This document shows, one piece after another, positions 7,771 through 14,849 of a stretch of 41,190 nucleotides of DNA (positions are counted from its first letter, which is position 1; each line of letters opens with the position of its first letter). The notes under the pieces are model-generated. The model searched no databases and had not been told where the DNA came from. It saw nothing but the letters and a program-made list of their open reading frames with translations. The stretch is from NCBI GenBank assembly GCA_022840405.1, contig JALHJR010000019.1, positions 1 to 41,190 of the forward strand. The letters are read 5' to 3'. Origin of the DNA: Tepidanaerobacter acetatoxydans_A. GTDB taxonomy: Bacteria > Bacillota > Thermosediminibacteria > Thermosediminibacterales > Tepidanaerobacteraceae. Made by a program: the position numbers and the translations under genes.

Positions 7771-7993
7771 TTAGCATGAGTAGTTTTAAGGAGAGATGGG
7801 ATAAGGGTATGAGGGGGAGTTTTGACATGTTTTTTTTGGTTACATCAGAGCATATATGTTATATTTATATTAAGATATTTAGATAAATAAAAATTAATGC
7901 TTAATGATAATAGAATATTGTTTTACTATTGCAGAATATAGAGAAATGATAAAATAGAAGTGCATAAATACATGTAAAAGGAGCCGTGAGAGT
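7771..7993. other. Non-coding spacer with a purine-rich repeat
   Basis: It contains AGTTTTAAGG followed by GGGATAAGGGTATGAGGGG (about 7785-7822), the dispersed purine repeat, then AT-rich DNA with the ribosome site AAGGAG (7979-7984) of the next gene. I see no small gene or clear promoter. Confidence 0.5.
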
Positions 7994-8548
7994 ATGAAAA
8001 TTCTTCAGTTGAAAATAACATTAAAAGACGTAAAGCCTCCTGTCTGGAGAAGGGCATTGGTTAGAGACGATATTACGTTTTATAAACTCCACAGGATAAT
8101 CCAGCATGCGATGGGATGGTTTGAATCCCACCTTTATGAGTTTAGGCTGGGAGAAATGATTATTGGGGAAAAAGATGATGACTGGGACTTTTACGACAGA
8201 TATGAAGTTAAAAGTGCAAAAAGAATAAAGTTAAGCAGCATGAACTTTGCACCAAAGGATAAATTCAGATATGTTTACGATTTTGGTGATAATTGGAGAC
8301 ATGACATTGTTGTTGAGAAGGTGCTTGACCCGGAAGAAGGCGTTAAATATCCAGTATGTATCGGTGGTAAAAGAAACTGTCCTCCTGAAGATGTAGGGGG
8401 ACCGTGGGGATATGAAGATTTCCTTGAAGCAATCCAAGACCCGCAGCATCCAGAGCATGAATCCATGCTTGAATGGGTGGGGGGTTCTTTCGACCCTGAA
8501 GAATTCAGCATAGATGAAGTCAATGATATGTTGAAGATGATAAAGTAA
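7994..8548 (+). CDS. Plasmid pRiA4b ORF-3 family protein
   Basis: This 184-aa protein is a close textual match to the pRiA4b ORF-3 family (PF07929). It has the N-terminal ITLKDVKPPVWRRALV, a central FRYVYDFGDNWRHDIVVEKV and the C-terminal GGKRNCPPEDVGGPWGYEDF. ATG 7994 has AAGGAG 9 nt upstream. The biochemical function is unknown. The family is widespread on plasmids and in chromosomes, often near mobile DNA. No membrane segment is visible. It stands alone between the permease operon and the flavodoxin-like gene, with gaps of about 330 and 66 nt. Confidence 0.88.
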   Translation: MKILQLKITLKDVKPPVWRRALVRDDITFYKLHRIIQHAMGWFESHLYEFRLGEMIIGEKDDDWDFYDRYEVKSAKRIKLSSMNFAPKDKFRYVYDFGDNWRHDIVVEKVLDPEEGVKYPVCIGGKRNCPPEDVGGPWGYEDFLEAIQDPQHPEHESMLEWVGGSFDPEEFSIDEVNDMLKMIK

Positions 8549-8614
8549 AAGCATATATATTTTATCGGACTTTGTATGGAGGAGATAAGGTGATAAAAGA
8601 GGGGGAAAAATAAT

Positions 8615-9166
8615 ATGTCAGACAACATTAATAAAGTAGTTGTTATTTATAAATCAAAATATGGCAGCGCACAACGCTATGCACAGTGGATTGCAGATGA
8701 AGTCAAGGCGGATTTATTTGAAAGGTCTAAAATTACACTAAATGACATACTCAAATATGATACAATTGTTTATGGCGGTTCACTGTATGCTGCTGGTATT
8801 TTGGGTATCTCGCTCATAAAAAAGAACTTTGACAAATTAAAAGATAAAAAAGTGATAGTGTTTTCTGTAGGTGCGTCTCCTGCACATCCTGAAGCAATAA
8901 ACGATATTATAAACAATAATTTTACCGAAGAAATGAAGGGGAAAGTGCATTTCTTCCACTTGCGGGGTGGCTTCAATTATAAGAAGTTAAATCCAATTGA
9001 TAAGATTTTAATGTATCTTTTAAAGAAGAAAATTGAGCATAAAAAACCTGATGAACTTACTGACGATGAAAAAGGAATGCTTGCATGCTATAAACATCCT
9101 GCTGACTGGACAAATAAAAAATCAATAAATCCGATTATTGAATCAATAAAAAGCAGAATTAAATAA
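8615..9166 (+). CDS. Flavodoxin-domain protein
   Basis: This 183-aa protein begins with an FMN-binding flavodoxin fold: VVVIYKSKYGSAQRYAQWIA (residues 7-26, the phosphate-binding loop SKYGSA) followed by DTIVYGGSLYAAGILG and KVIVFSVGASPA. It most resembles the flavodoxin domain seen in HemG-type and related proteins (flavodoxin_5), with a lysine-rich C-terminal part. It probably carries electrons or acts as an FMN reductase in the cytosol. ATG 8615 has GAGGGGG upstream. It is 65 nt before the CopZ-like [2Fe-2S] gene in the same orientation, and a possible partner for it, though a TATAAT box precedes that gene. Confidence 0.85.
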   Translation: MSDNINKVVVIYKSKYGSAQRYAQWIADEVKADLFERSKITLNDILKYDTIVYGGSLYAAGILGISLIKKNFDKLKDKKVIVFSVGASPAHPEAINDIINNNFTEEMKGKVHFFHLRGGFNYKKLNPIDKILMYLLKKKIEHKKPDELTDDEKGMLACYKHPADWTNKKSINPIIESIKSRIK

Positions 9167-9230
9167 CAGTTATATACAACAGAAATGAGAATTATAATAA
9201 AAATTGGTATAATAGAGAGGTAATGATAAA

Positions 9231-9722
9231 ATGATAAATGAAAAAATAAATAACTGCTGTTGCTGTAAGGGAAAAGAGTCACTTAATAAAATAGAAAATG
9301 ACAATACATGTCCTGTGTGTAAAGCATCAGGAGTAAAAGTAAAAAATATTACAGTCAGGCATTTGGTAGTTGATACCCTTGCAGAATTTGTCGGAGATAT
9401 GGATTATTATATATGCATGAATGAAGAATGTAATATTGTTTATTATAATCCAGAATCAGGCGTTAAGTTTGAAAAGCAGCAAGTGAAAGTGCCTATATGG
9501 TTTAAAAAAGATGCCAATCCTAAATACGCCTGTTACTGCAGCAAGGTTACAGAGGAACAGGTAATAGATGCTGTAATAAAACATGGTGCAAAAACAATTA
9601 AGGATATTATAGAAATTACAGGAGCGATGAAAAACAGCCAATGTCAAAAAAATAACCCCTTAGGGAAATGCTGTCACAAAATAATTCAGGAGGCTATAGA
9701 TAAGGGGTTATCCATGAAATAA
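9231..9722 (+). CDS. CopZ-type [2Fe-2S]/zinc protein (BFD-like domain)
   Basis: This 163-aa cysteine-rich protein has an N-terminal zinc-finger-like part (CCCC near residues 7-10, CPVC near 28-31, a cysteine pair near 60-65) and a C-terminal BFD-type [2Fe-2S] domain (CYCSKVTEEQVIDAV, then C and CC of CQKNNPLGKCC). This matches the N-terminal domain of Archaeoglobus CopZ and stand-alone clostridial homologues, which lack the HMA copper-binding domain; none is present here either. It may be an electron carrier or metal-handling protein. The -10-like TATAAT (9208-9213) and GAGAGG (9215-9220) lie just upstream of ATG 9231. Confidence 0.8.
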   Translation: MINEKINNCCCCKGKESLNKIENDNTCPVCKASGVKVKNITVRHLVVDTLAEFVGDMDYYICMNEECNIVYYNPESGVKFEKQQVKVPIWFKKDANPKYACYCSKVTEEQVIDAVIKHGAKTIKDIIEITGAMKNSQCQKNNPLGKCCHKIIQEAIDKGLSMK

Positions 9723-9781
9723 GATGCAATTCCGTTTTGTACTATATTTTAATACTATATACCGTAAATCGGGGGATTATC

Positions 9782-10387
9782 ATGTTTGAATACATAAAAT
9801 TGCAAAGAACAATGTGTTTTGGGACTTGTCCTGTCTATAGTGTTATGGTAGATAATGAGGGTAATGTAAATTATAGTGGAGAAATGTTTGTATATAAGAG
9901 CGGAGAGCATCATTGGCAGATACCAATGAAAAAAGTAGAACAATTAAATGGCTTGATTGAGGATTTTGGGTTTAAGTCTTTTATATATGAACCAGGGAAT
10001 GAGTTCATTACCGACCAGTCTTCTTGTATTACCACAATAAAATATTTAGATGGAGAAAGTAAAGAAATTAATCACTATTACGGACATGTTTTGATAGATG
10101 ATAGCCTGACAGCATTTGAAAATAAGATAGAGAGAATAATAGGCACTAAAAAATATGTAAATCCAAAATTGTACATATACCTAGTTGAAGAAAAAATTTC
10201 AGAGTCATCAATCAGATACATGGTTATTTCTGCTTCGGAAAAAGAAGCAATATCTTTAGCGGAAAAGGAATGTACTAGACAAGAAGCATTAAAATGGAAA
10301 GCCATGAAGATTGGTGTTGCTATAGATGATTATTATGAACCGTTAATACTTATGAGAGATTTTAAAGTACGTAATGGGAATTTATAG
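9782..10387 (+). CDS. DUF6438-like protein, paralogue 2
   Basis: This 201-aa paralogue of the protein at 4717-5301 shares RTMCFGTCPVYSV, GEMFVYKSGEHHW, DFGFKSFIY, NHYYGHVLIDDSL and IERIIGTKKYVNP. The similarity extends only about 15 nt upstream of ATG 9782 (GGGGGATTATC), so the copied unit is essentially the gene. It has a slightly longer C-terminus than paralogue 1. The function is unknown. Together the two copies bracket the Crp/Fnr, permease, flavodoxin and CopZ-like genes as 4.5-kb-spaced direct repeats. Confidence 0.8.
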   Translation: MFEYIKLQRTMCFGTCPVYSVMVDNEGNVNYSGEMFVYKSGEHHWQIPMKKVEQLNGLIEDFGFKSFIYEPGNEFITDQSSCITTIKYLDGESKEINHYYGHVLIDDSLTAFENKIERIIGTKKYVNPKLYIYLVEEKISESSIRYMVISASEKEAISLAEKECTRQEALKWKAMKIGVAIDDYYEPLILMRDFKVRNGNL

Positions 10388-10510
10388 GCAGATATGAAAA
10401 TTAGGAGAAAAATATGTTATAATATAAAGAGGCATATAAAAGCCAAAGTGCGCCAACACATTGACTTTAGGAATGTTTTTAACTAAATAGGGCTATTAGG
10501 ATTGTTTAAA

Positions 10511-10549
10511 ATGCTTTGGAGATTTAGCGGTATTTCCAAGGCATTTTTT
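10511..10549. terminator. Bidirectional terminator between convergent genes
   Basis: ATGCTTTGG (10511-10519) pairs with CCAAGGCAT (10536-10544), with one G-T pair, followed by TTTTTT. The other strand also ends in a T run. It separates DUF6438 paralogue 2 from the leftward Uma2 gene. Confidence 0.75.
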
Positions 10550-10575
10550 CTTAACAGTAAGTTAAGTCTTATTCA

Positions 10576-11127
10576 TTAAAAAATTTCTTCTAAGTGAATC
10601 TTGAGTCCATCAAAAATTTGAGATGTTGCACAATCATTGCCTTTGTAAATAGCAGCCTGTTTATACTCATCTTCTTCTAATATATACACTTCAATAGTTT
10701 TAAGTTTTGGATTTACTATCCAATATTCTTTTACTCCAAAATCCATATAAATAATGTATTTTTTAATCCTGTCATGGTTTTCATTTGATGGGGAAATTAT
10801 TTCAATAATTAAAGCAGGTGCGCCATAATATGAGTTTTCCCTTAATCCTGTCTTATCACAGATTACCATAAGGTCGGGTTGAACTTTGACATTCAAGGAT
10901 TTTTCTTTATTTATTAACCATAAATCTAATGGGGCAATAAATGCTTCACAGGGTTTGCTCCTAAAATAATTCCTGAATTCTGCTGCAATATTTAATAAAA
11001 CCCGCTGGTGTTCTACTGATGGAGATGGAAGATAGATAACTTCACCATTAAAGTATTCAAATCTATTTTCTCCTTTATCCATTTCTAAAAACTCTTCAAG
11101 GCTTACCATTTTCGTTTCAGGAGTCAC
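10576..11127 (-). CDS. Uma2 family nuclease-like protein (DUF820)
   Basis: This 183-aa protein has the PD-(D/E)xK-type fold signature of the Uma2/DUF820 family: an N-terminal FEYFNGEVIYLPSPSVEHQRV, a core with VQPDLMVICD (putative catalytic D) and PALIIEIISPS (putative E), then KKYIIYMDFGVKEYWIVNP. GTG 11127 has AAGGAAG 7 nt upstream. Members are abundant in cyanobacteria and some Firmicutes, but their substrate is not established. The gene is monocistronic and shares the bidirectional terminator at 10511. Confidence 0.88.
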   Translation of the reverse strand: MTPETKMVSLEEFLEMDKGENRFEYFNGEVIYLPSPSVEHQRVLLNIAAEFRNYFRSKPCEAFIAPLDLWLINKEKSLNVKVQPDLMVICDKTGLRENSYYGAPALIIEIISPSNENHDRIKKYIIYMDFGVKEYWIVNPKLKTIEVYILEEDEYKQAAIYKGNDCATSQIFDGLKIHLEEIF

Positions 11128-11248
11128 ATCTTCACTTCCTTTCCAATAATATTTTACGCTATTCTATAGGGATGGTACAAGGGGTTAAAGGATTGAAGGT
11201 TAAAGGGTTTAGGAATAAGTAAAGACATTTTAATTTTACCAATTAGTA

Positions 11249-11653
11249 TTAAGGTTCAGCAGCATCAGATTCATTATCTAAGTTAGATTTTAGACTTTTT
11301 ATGTATCCATACAGCATTTTTATTAGTTCCAGAAATTTCTCATCTAAAATCTTGAATTGTTCTTTACTTATATAGTTGTTCTGATATGCTGTTAACAGAT
11401 GGTTTCTCGTTTCACCACAACTGCCAAGGGCAGCATTGGCATGAAATAATTCCCGTTTGATAAACAGTTGTGTATTTCCCTCTGCAATGTTTGCAGAGAT
11501 GCTGCGACTGCTTCTAATGATTTGGTCGACCAGCCGATACTGCTCATGATTTGGAAACCCTTTAACCAATTTTCCTATCTCATGCTCAAGACTATTTGCC
11601 TTCTGCCAAACCTTAAGCGTCCTAAAATCCTTTATTACTACACATACACTCAT
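11249..11653 (-). CDS. Four-helix-bundle protein (23S rRNA intervening-sequence protein family)
   Basis: This 134-aa helical protein has the family hallmarks: an N-terminal DFRTLKVWQKANSLEHEI, RLVDQIIRSSRSISANIAEG and a C-terminal ILDEKFLELIKMLYGYIKSL. Homologues are found inside 23S rRNA intervening sequences and as free-standing chromosomal genes. Here no rRNA is near, so it is the free-standing kind. ATG 11653 has AAAGGA 9 nt upstream, and an upstream in-frame ATG (11686) lacks a site. Its biochemical role is unknown; related pentameric proteins in this family are thought to bind nucleic acid. Confidence 0.9.
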   Translation of the reverse strand: MSVCVVIKDFRTLKVWQKANSLEHEIGKLVKGFPNHEQYRLVDQIIRSSRSISANIAEGNTQLFIKRELFHANAALGSCGETRNHLLTAYQNNYISKEQFKILDEKFLELIKMLYGYIKSLKSNLDNESDAAEP

Positions 11654-12196
11654 AAAGTTCATCCTTTCAAATTTGATTTTCCACATTATACAGATTATTA
11701 GGGGTAAGTCAAATTTTAATAGAAAAATTTTTGTAAAGTTAATTGCTTAAAGGTAAAAGGGTTAAGGCGTTGTGATAAAAGTTAATATAGCATATACTTG
11801 TTCCTTAACCCAATAAACCTTATCCCTAATATACCCTAACATGGTTTTTGTCGCATTAAAATCTATATGGATGCAGTAGTTTCAGGGGGTTAAGGGATTT
11901 TACTAAATACATATATAATAAGAAAAGGTATAAGGGGAAAGGGAAAAGGATTTGGAAAAAGTGAAAAAACACTTGAAAATGTATTTGATGATTTAATATA
12001 AAATAATCGCCTATTAATAAAAAGGTATTTTACTAAATCAGTATTGAATACCTCCGTTACAATATATTTGTATGCTTACCTAATTTGATAGGTGAGCAAT
12101 TTTTTTATTATAGAAATACTTGAAATTATAAAAAATGATTAAATATAAAGAATTATAACGAACTTAAAATATATATTGAAGAATGGAGGAATTTGT
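11654..12196. other. Non-coding region with purine repeats and a promoter-terminator unit
   Basis: It contains purine-rich repeats on the plus strand (11745-11770, 11884-11955) and their complement (11801-11842, e.g. CCTTATCCCTAATATACCC). A promoter and hairpin unit upstream of the ParM-like gene is listed separately. Two copies of TTTTACTAAAT (about 11895 and 12029) also occur here. I see no gene. Confidence 0.5.
11973..12107 (+). promoter_or_regulatory. Promoter followed by hairpin-U tract (leader or small RNA before parM)
   Basis: A -35 TTGAAA (11973-11978), an 18-nt spacer and a -10 TATAAA (11997-12002) are followed about 70 nt later by the hairpin GCTTACCTA/TAGGTGAGC (12074-12097) and a T7 run. 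The ParM-like gene begins 90 nt farther on, so this is either an attenuated leader or a separate transcript of about 100 nt. Confidence 0.5.
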
Positions 12197-13105
12197 ATGA
12201 ACAATAGGATTTTATTAGGTTTAGACAATGGTAACAAATGCATAAAAACAAGTGAAGGTTACATCAGTGAGGCGGGATTCATAAAATCTAATAATGAACC
12301 AATATCAACAAGCAACTTGTTAATTTATGAAGGTAAGTTTTACAGTATCGGGAGCAGCAGATTAAGTGTTCAAATGGATAAGACAGTCAATCAGGATGCT
12401 TTTATCTTGTCGTTGCCTGCAATTGCAGATGCGATAAATAAAGCACAAGTAGAAGGTGAAGTGGATGTAATCCTGGGCGTAGGGCTCCCGATAGTCAATT
12501 ATGGAACTCTTAAGAAAAAGTTTCGGGAATATTTTTTAAGGCGGGATATAAAGTTTAATTTTAACAAAAAGGATTATGCAATTAATATAGTTGATTGCCG
12601 TACTTATCCTCAAGGGTATTCCGCACTAATAACGGTGTTTAACAGTTACAGAAATCTTCTATGCAATGTTATCGATATTGGTGGATATACAATTGATTTT
12701 TTCAGAGTAGAAAATGGAATCATAGATGTTTCAGCATGCTATTCGCTTCCCAACGGAATCATCACATTAATTGCCAATATACAGCAGGAACTTCTTAAAA
12801 CAAATATCAGACTTACGGAAACTCAGATACAGGAGATTATCACAGGAAAAGAACCTGTTCTTTTCGAGGCGGATATTAAGGAAGTGATTAAAGTGATGTC
12901 AGAAGAATATGTAGAAAATTTATTAGCGAAAATCCAGGAATATGGATTTGAGTTTCGCAATCCTACTATTTTCACAGGAGGAGGGAGTATGACGCTTAAA
13001 ACATATATTGAAGAATCTAGTAAAATAAAATATGTAGATTTTCTTGACCAGTTTGCAAATGCTATGGGTTATAAGATTTTGCTGGAGCAAGAACTAAGAA
13101 GGTGA
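12197..13105 (+). CDS. ParM-like plasmid segregation actin
   Basis: This 302-aa protein of the actin/Hsp70 ATPase superfamily is ParM/Alp-like. The phosphate 1 motif is GLDNGNKCIKT (residues 7-17), the phosphate 2 motif is NVIDIGGYTIDFF (about 157-169) and the adenosine motif is TGGGSMTLK (about 266-274). Such proteins polymerise and push sister plasmids apart when bound to a ParR-centromere complex. ATG 12197 has GGAGG 8 nt upstream. It is followed after 4 nt by a small ParR-like gene, so this is a type II partition pair. It indicates an integrated plasmid, an ICE, or a low-copy element embedded in the chromosome. Confidence 0.85.
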   Translation: MNNRILLGLDNGNKCIKTSEGYISEAGFIKSNNEPISTSNLLIYEGKFYSIGSSRLSVQMDKTVNQDAFILSLPAIADAINKAQVEGEVDVILGVGLPIVNYGTLKKKFREYFLRRDIKFNFNKKDYAINIVDCRTYPQGYSALITVFNSYRNLLCNVIDIGGYTIDFFRVENGIIDVSACYSLPNGIITLIANIQQELLKTNIRLTETQIQEIITGKEPVLFEADIKEVIKVMSEEYVENLLAKIQEYGFEFRNPTIFTGGGSMTLKTYIEESSKIKYVDFLDQFANAMGYKILLEQELRR

Positions 13106-13109
13106 TTTT

Positions 13110-13394
13110 ATGGCTATAAAAAGAATTAATTTATCTTTTTCTTTAGATAGGAAAGATGATTTAGAAGTATTTAACATACTATCAAAGCAGAAATATAAGA
13201 CAGATTATGTCATTAAGGCGGTGTTAAGTTATATAAGGGAAAGGGATAAGGGCCTAGATAAAGAAACAATTAAACAGGCTGTAAAAGAAGCAATAGAAGA
13301 ATATGGAGGAATTATTACAGGGAATAGTAGAAATGATGATTTTACTAAAGCGCAATTACCTAACGAAATATTTGATATGTTTAATAATCTATAA
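13110..13394 (+). CDS. ParR-like DNA-binding partner of the ParM homologue
   Basis: This 94-aa protein directly follows the ParM-like gene, with a 4-nt gap and GGTGAT upstream. The N-terminal half is ribbon-helix-helix-like: KRINLSFSLDRKDDLEVFNIL for the strand and first helix, then TDYVIKAVLSYIRE for the second helix. The acidic C-terminus (EIFDMFNNL) would suit contact with the filament, as known for ParR. The assignment rests on position and on the pattern rather than strong sequence identity. Confidence 0.7.
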   Translation: MAIKRINLSFSLDRKDDLEVFNILSKQKYKTDYVIKAVLSYIRERDKGLDKETIKQAVKEAIEEYGGIITGNSRNDDFTKAQLPNEIFDMFNNL

Positions 13395-14000
13395 GTGTTA
13401 GCCTTTAGATTAATCCTTATTCCATATTATCTTTACTCTTTAATATTTTCTTTATGTATAGTTCTTGAACGAACTGGAAGAAGTAGTCAGGAACTTTAAG
13501 GAACTAAAACATTAAAAGTAGTGAAATAAAGTGGCAATGCCCTTTACAAATATTATTAAATATGATATTTTTGATTTTGGCATTCTGGGAAAGTAGTTGG
13601 TAAATATGGAGTAGAATAGGAGAAGTAATTGCTTTGCTGCAATGTACTTCTCCTATTCTACTTTAATTTAAAATTATTTTCCATATTGAATATTAAAGTA
13701 GTGGCTAAAATCGATTTTAGAATCGTAACTCTTATTAGAAATATAATAAGAATGGATTATTAGAAACCAATCTTTTTGCGTTAGAAACAGAGCAATTCGA
13801 TAGATATTACATACTTTGGCTAGGGATAAGGGATTAGAAATGATTTTAAGGGATTATGGACTCAAAAGCGTTTCTAAAATCAAATAAGTGATTTCATTCA
13901 AAATATAGGTCTAAAAGGTCAAGTGGCTTGGAATTTATAATTGTATAGATTAATAAAAGTATTATTCTTCTTATCCATTATCTTATAAGAAATCCATAGA
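13395..14000. other. Non-coding, palindrome- and repeat-rich stretch downstream of parM/parR
   Basis: There is no gene here. It holds a long hairpin (13611-13661), a 16-bp perfect palindrome CTAAAATCGATTTTAG (13705-13720), an inverted repeat TCTTATTA/TAATAAGA (13730-13751) and five TTAGAAA heptamers: 13735, 13760, 13781 and 13834 on the plus strand, 13871 on the minus strand. This could include a centromere for the partition proteins. Purine repeats lie at 13823-13860. Confidence 0.5.
13611..13661 (+). terminator. Long perfect hairpin, probable terminator
   Basis: GTAGAATAGGAGAAGTA (13611-13627) is fully complementary to the arm at 13645-13661, with ATTGC/GCAAT extending it around a short loop. 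It is followed by TTTAATTTA. At 17 to 21 bp the stem is unusually long for a simple terminator. Confidence 0.55.
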
Positions 14001-14032
14001 AAAAAGGCTTTCCAGGGATAAACTGAAAAGCC
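14001..14032 (-). terminator. Terminator of the leftward small-gene/primase cluster
   Basis: On the minus strand, GGCTTTTCAG/CTGGAAAGCC forms a stem followed by TTTTTTC, 12 nt beyond the stop of the 94-aa gene. Confidence 0.75.
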
Positions 14033-14043
14033 ATGTGGTATTT

Positions 14044-14328
14044 TTAAGACAGCCATTCATCTAGATAATTAATCATTTGGCTTATATTTGGATATCTTAC
14101 TTTAAATTTTTCAGGAGTAAGTTCAGTAATAGTATACGAAAGTTTATTTAACAACTTATTTAATTCCTCCAATAAGTCTCTTCCTTCATTGCAGTTATAT
14201 TGATATATAGTTTCAAGAACATCTAGATAATATTCAGCATCTTTATATTCTCGTGTGTTTTTGCCAAAAACTTGCTCTATAGTCGATAATAATGTACTGA
14301 TTTCTTGTTTAAGGTGCCGGCTATTCAT
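14044..14328 (-). CDS. Hypothetical protein, 94 aa
   Basis: A small, mostly helical, acidic protein (HLKQEISTLLSTIEQVFG at the start, NYLDEWLS at the end) that I do not recognise. A strong GGAGGTG site lies 7 nt before ATG 14328, supporting that it is translated. It is in the same orientation as the 105-aa gene and the primase and ends at a good terminator. It therefore probably belongs to the same plasmid-like module. No metal-binding motif or membrane segment is visible. Confidence 0.65.
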   Translation of the reverse strand: MNSRHLKQEISTLLSTIEQVFGKNTREYKDAEYYLDVLETIYQYNCNEGRDLLEELNKLLNKLSYTITELTPEKFKVRYPNISQMINYLDEWLS

Positions 14329-14346
14329 AACAACACCTCCGGTTTT

Positions 14347-14664
14347 TTATAGATGAAAATAATTTGTATATTGATAGAAATATTTTTTTAGCATTATATA
14401 TAAGTAATCTTCATCCAGTTTATATTTATCCGCACATTGAATCCAGACGGGGTTTGCAGATATTTTAAGGAGAGATTTGGCAAGGTAGAATTCAACAGCC
14501 TTATCATCAGATAAATTTTCTTTTTTCATTTTTTCATTTAAACATTTGACTGCATATCTTGCTATTCCAGCAACAGTGTTTTCAAGTTTTTGGGAGTATG
14601 GTGTGTAGTTTAAAGTACTCTCCAAAGAAATTACATTAAATTTGGGAACATTAACTGTTAACAT
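14347..14664 (-). CDS. Hypothetical protein, 105 aa
   Basis: An unrecognised 105-aa protein with a helical middle (KLENTVAGIARYAVKCLNEK, SDDKAVEFYLAKSLLKI) and an aromatic C-terminus (YLYIMLKKYFYQYTNYFHL). The GGAGGTGATGTACA context before ATG 14664 is a strong ribosome site. It is 18 nt upstream of the 94-aa gene and downstream of the primase, all leftward, so the three probably form one replication-associated cluster. Its function is unknown. Confidence 0.65.
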   Translation of the reverse strand: MLTVNVPKFNVISLESTLNYTPYSQKLENTVAGIARYAVKCLNEKMKKENLSDDKAVEFYLAKSLLKISANPVWIQCADKYKLDEDYLYIMLKKYFYQYTNYFHL

Positions 14665-14790
14665 TGTACATCACCTCCGCTGATTGTTTTATGCATATTA
14701 TTGAAAGAATCATTTAAAAATCAAGTGTTTTTTAGAACTAAAAAGAACTTTTTATATTTTATATGCCTATTTAACCTTGGTCAGGTAGAT

Positions 14791-14849
14791 AAAGGTAAGA
14801 ACAATAAAAAACCTTCTTGTATTTCAGGATATTATTGTTCATACCTTTT
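14791..14849. repeat. 60-bp imperfect palindrome at the primase 3' end (left copy)
   Basis: AAAGGTAAGAACAATAA (14791-14807) is an inverse of TTATTGTTCATACCTTTT (14832-14849) with one mismatch. The right arm includes the primase stop codon. For leftward transcription it would form a hairpin with a T run in the loop side, so it may also terminate the gene. Its inner 27 bases (14823-14849) recur inverted at 17109-17135. Confidence 0.7.
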
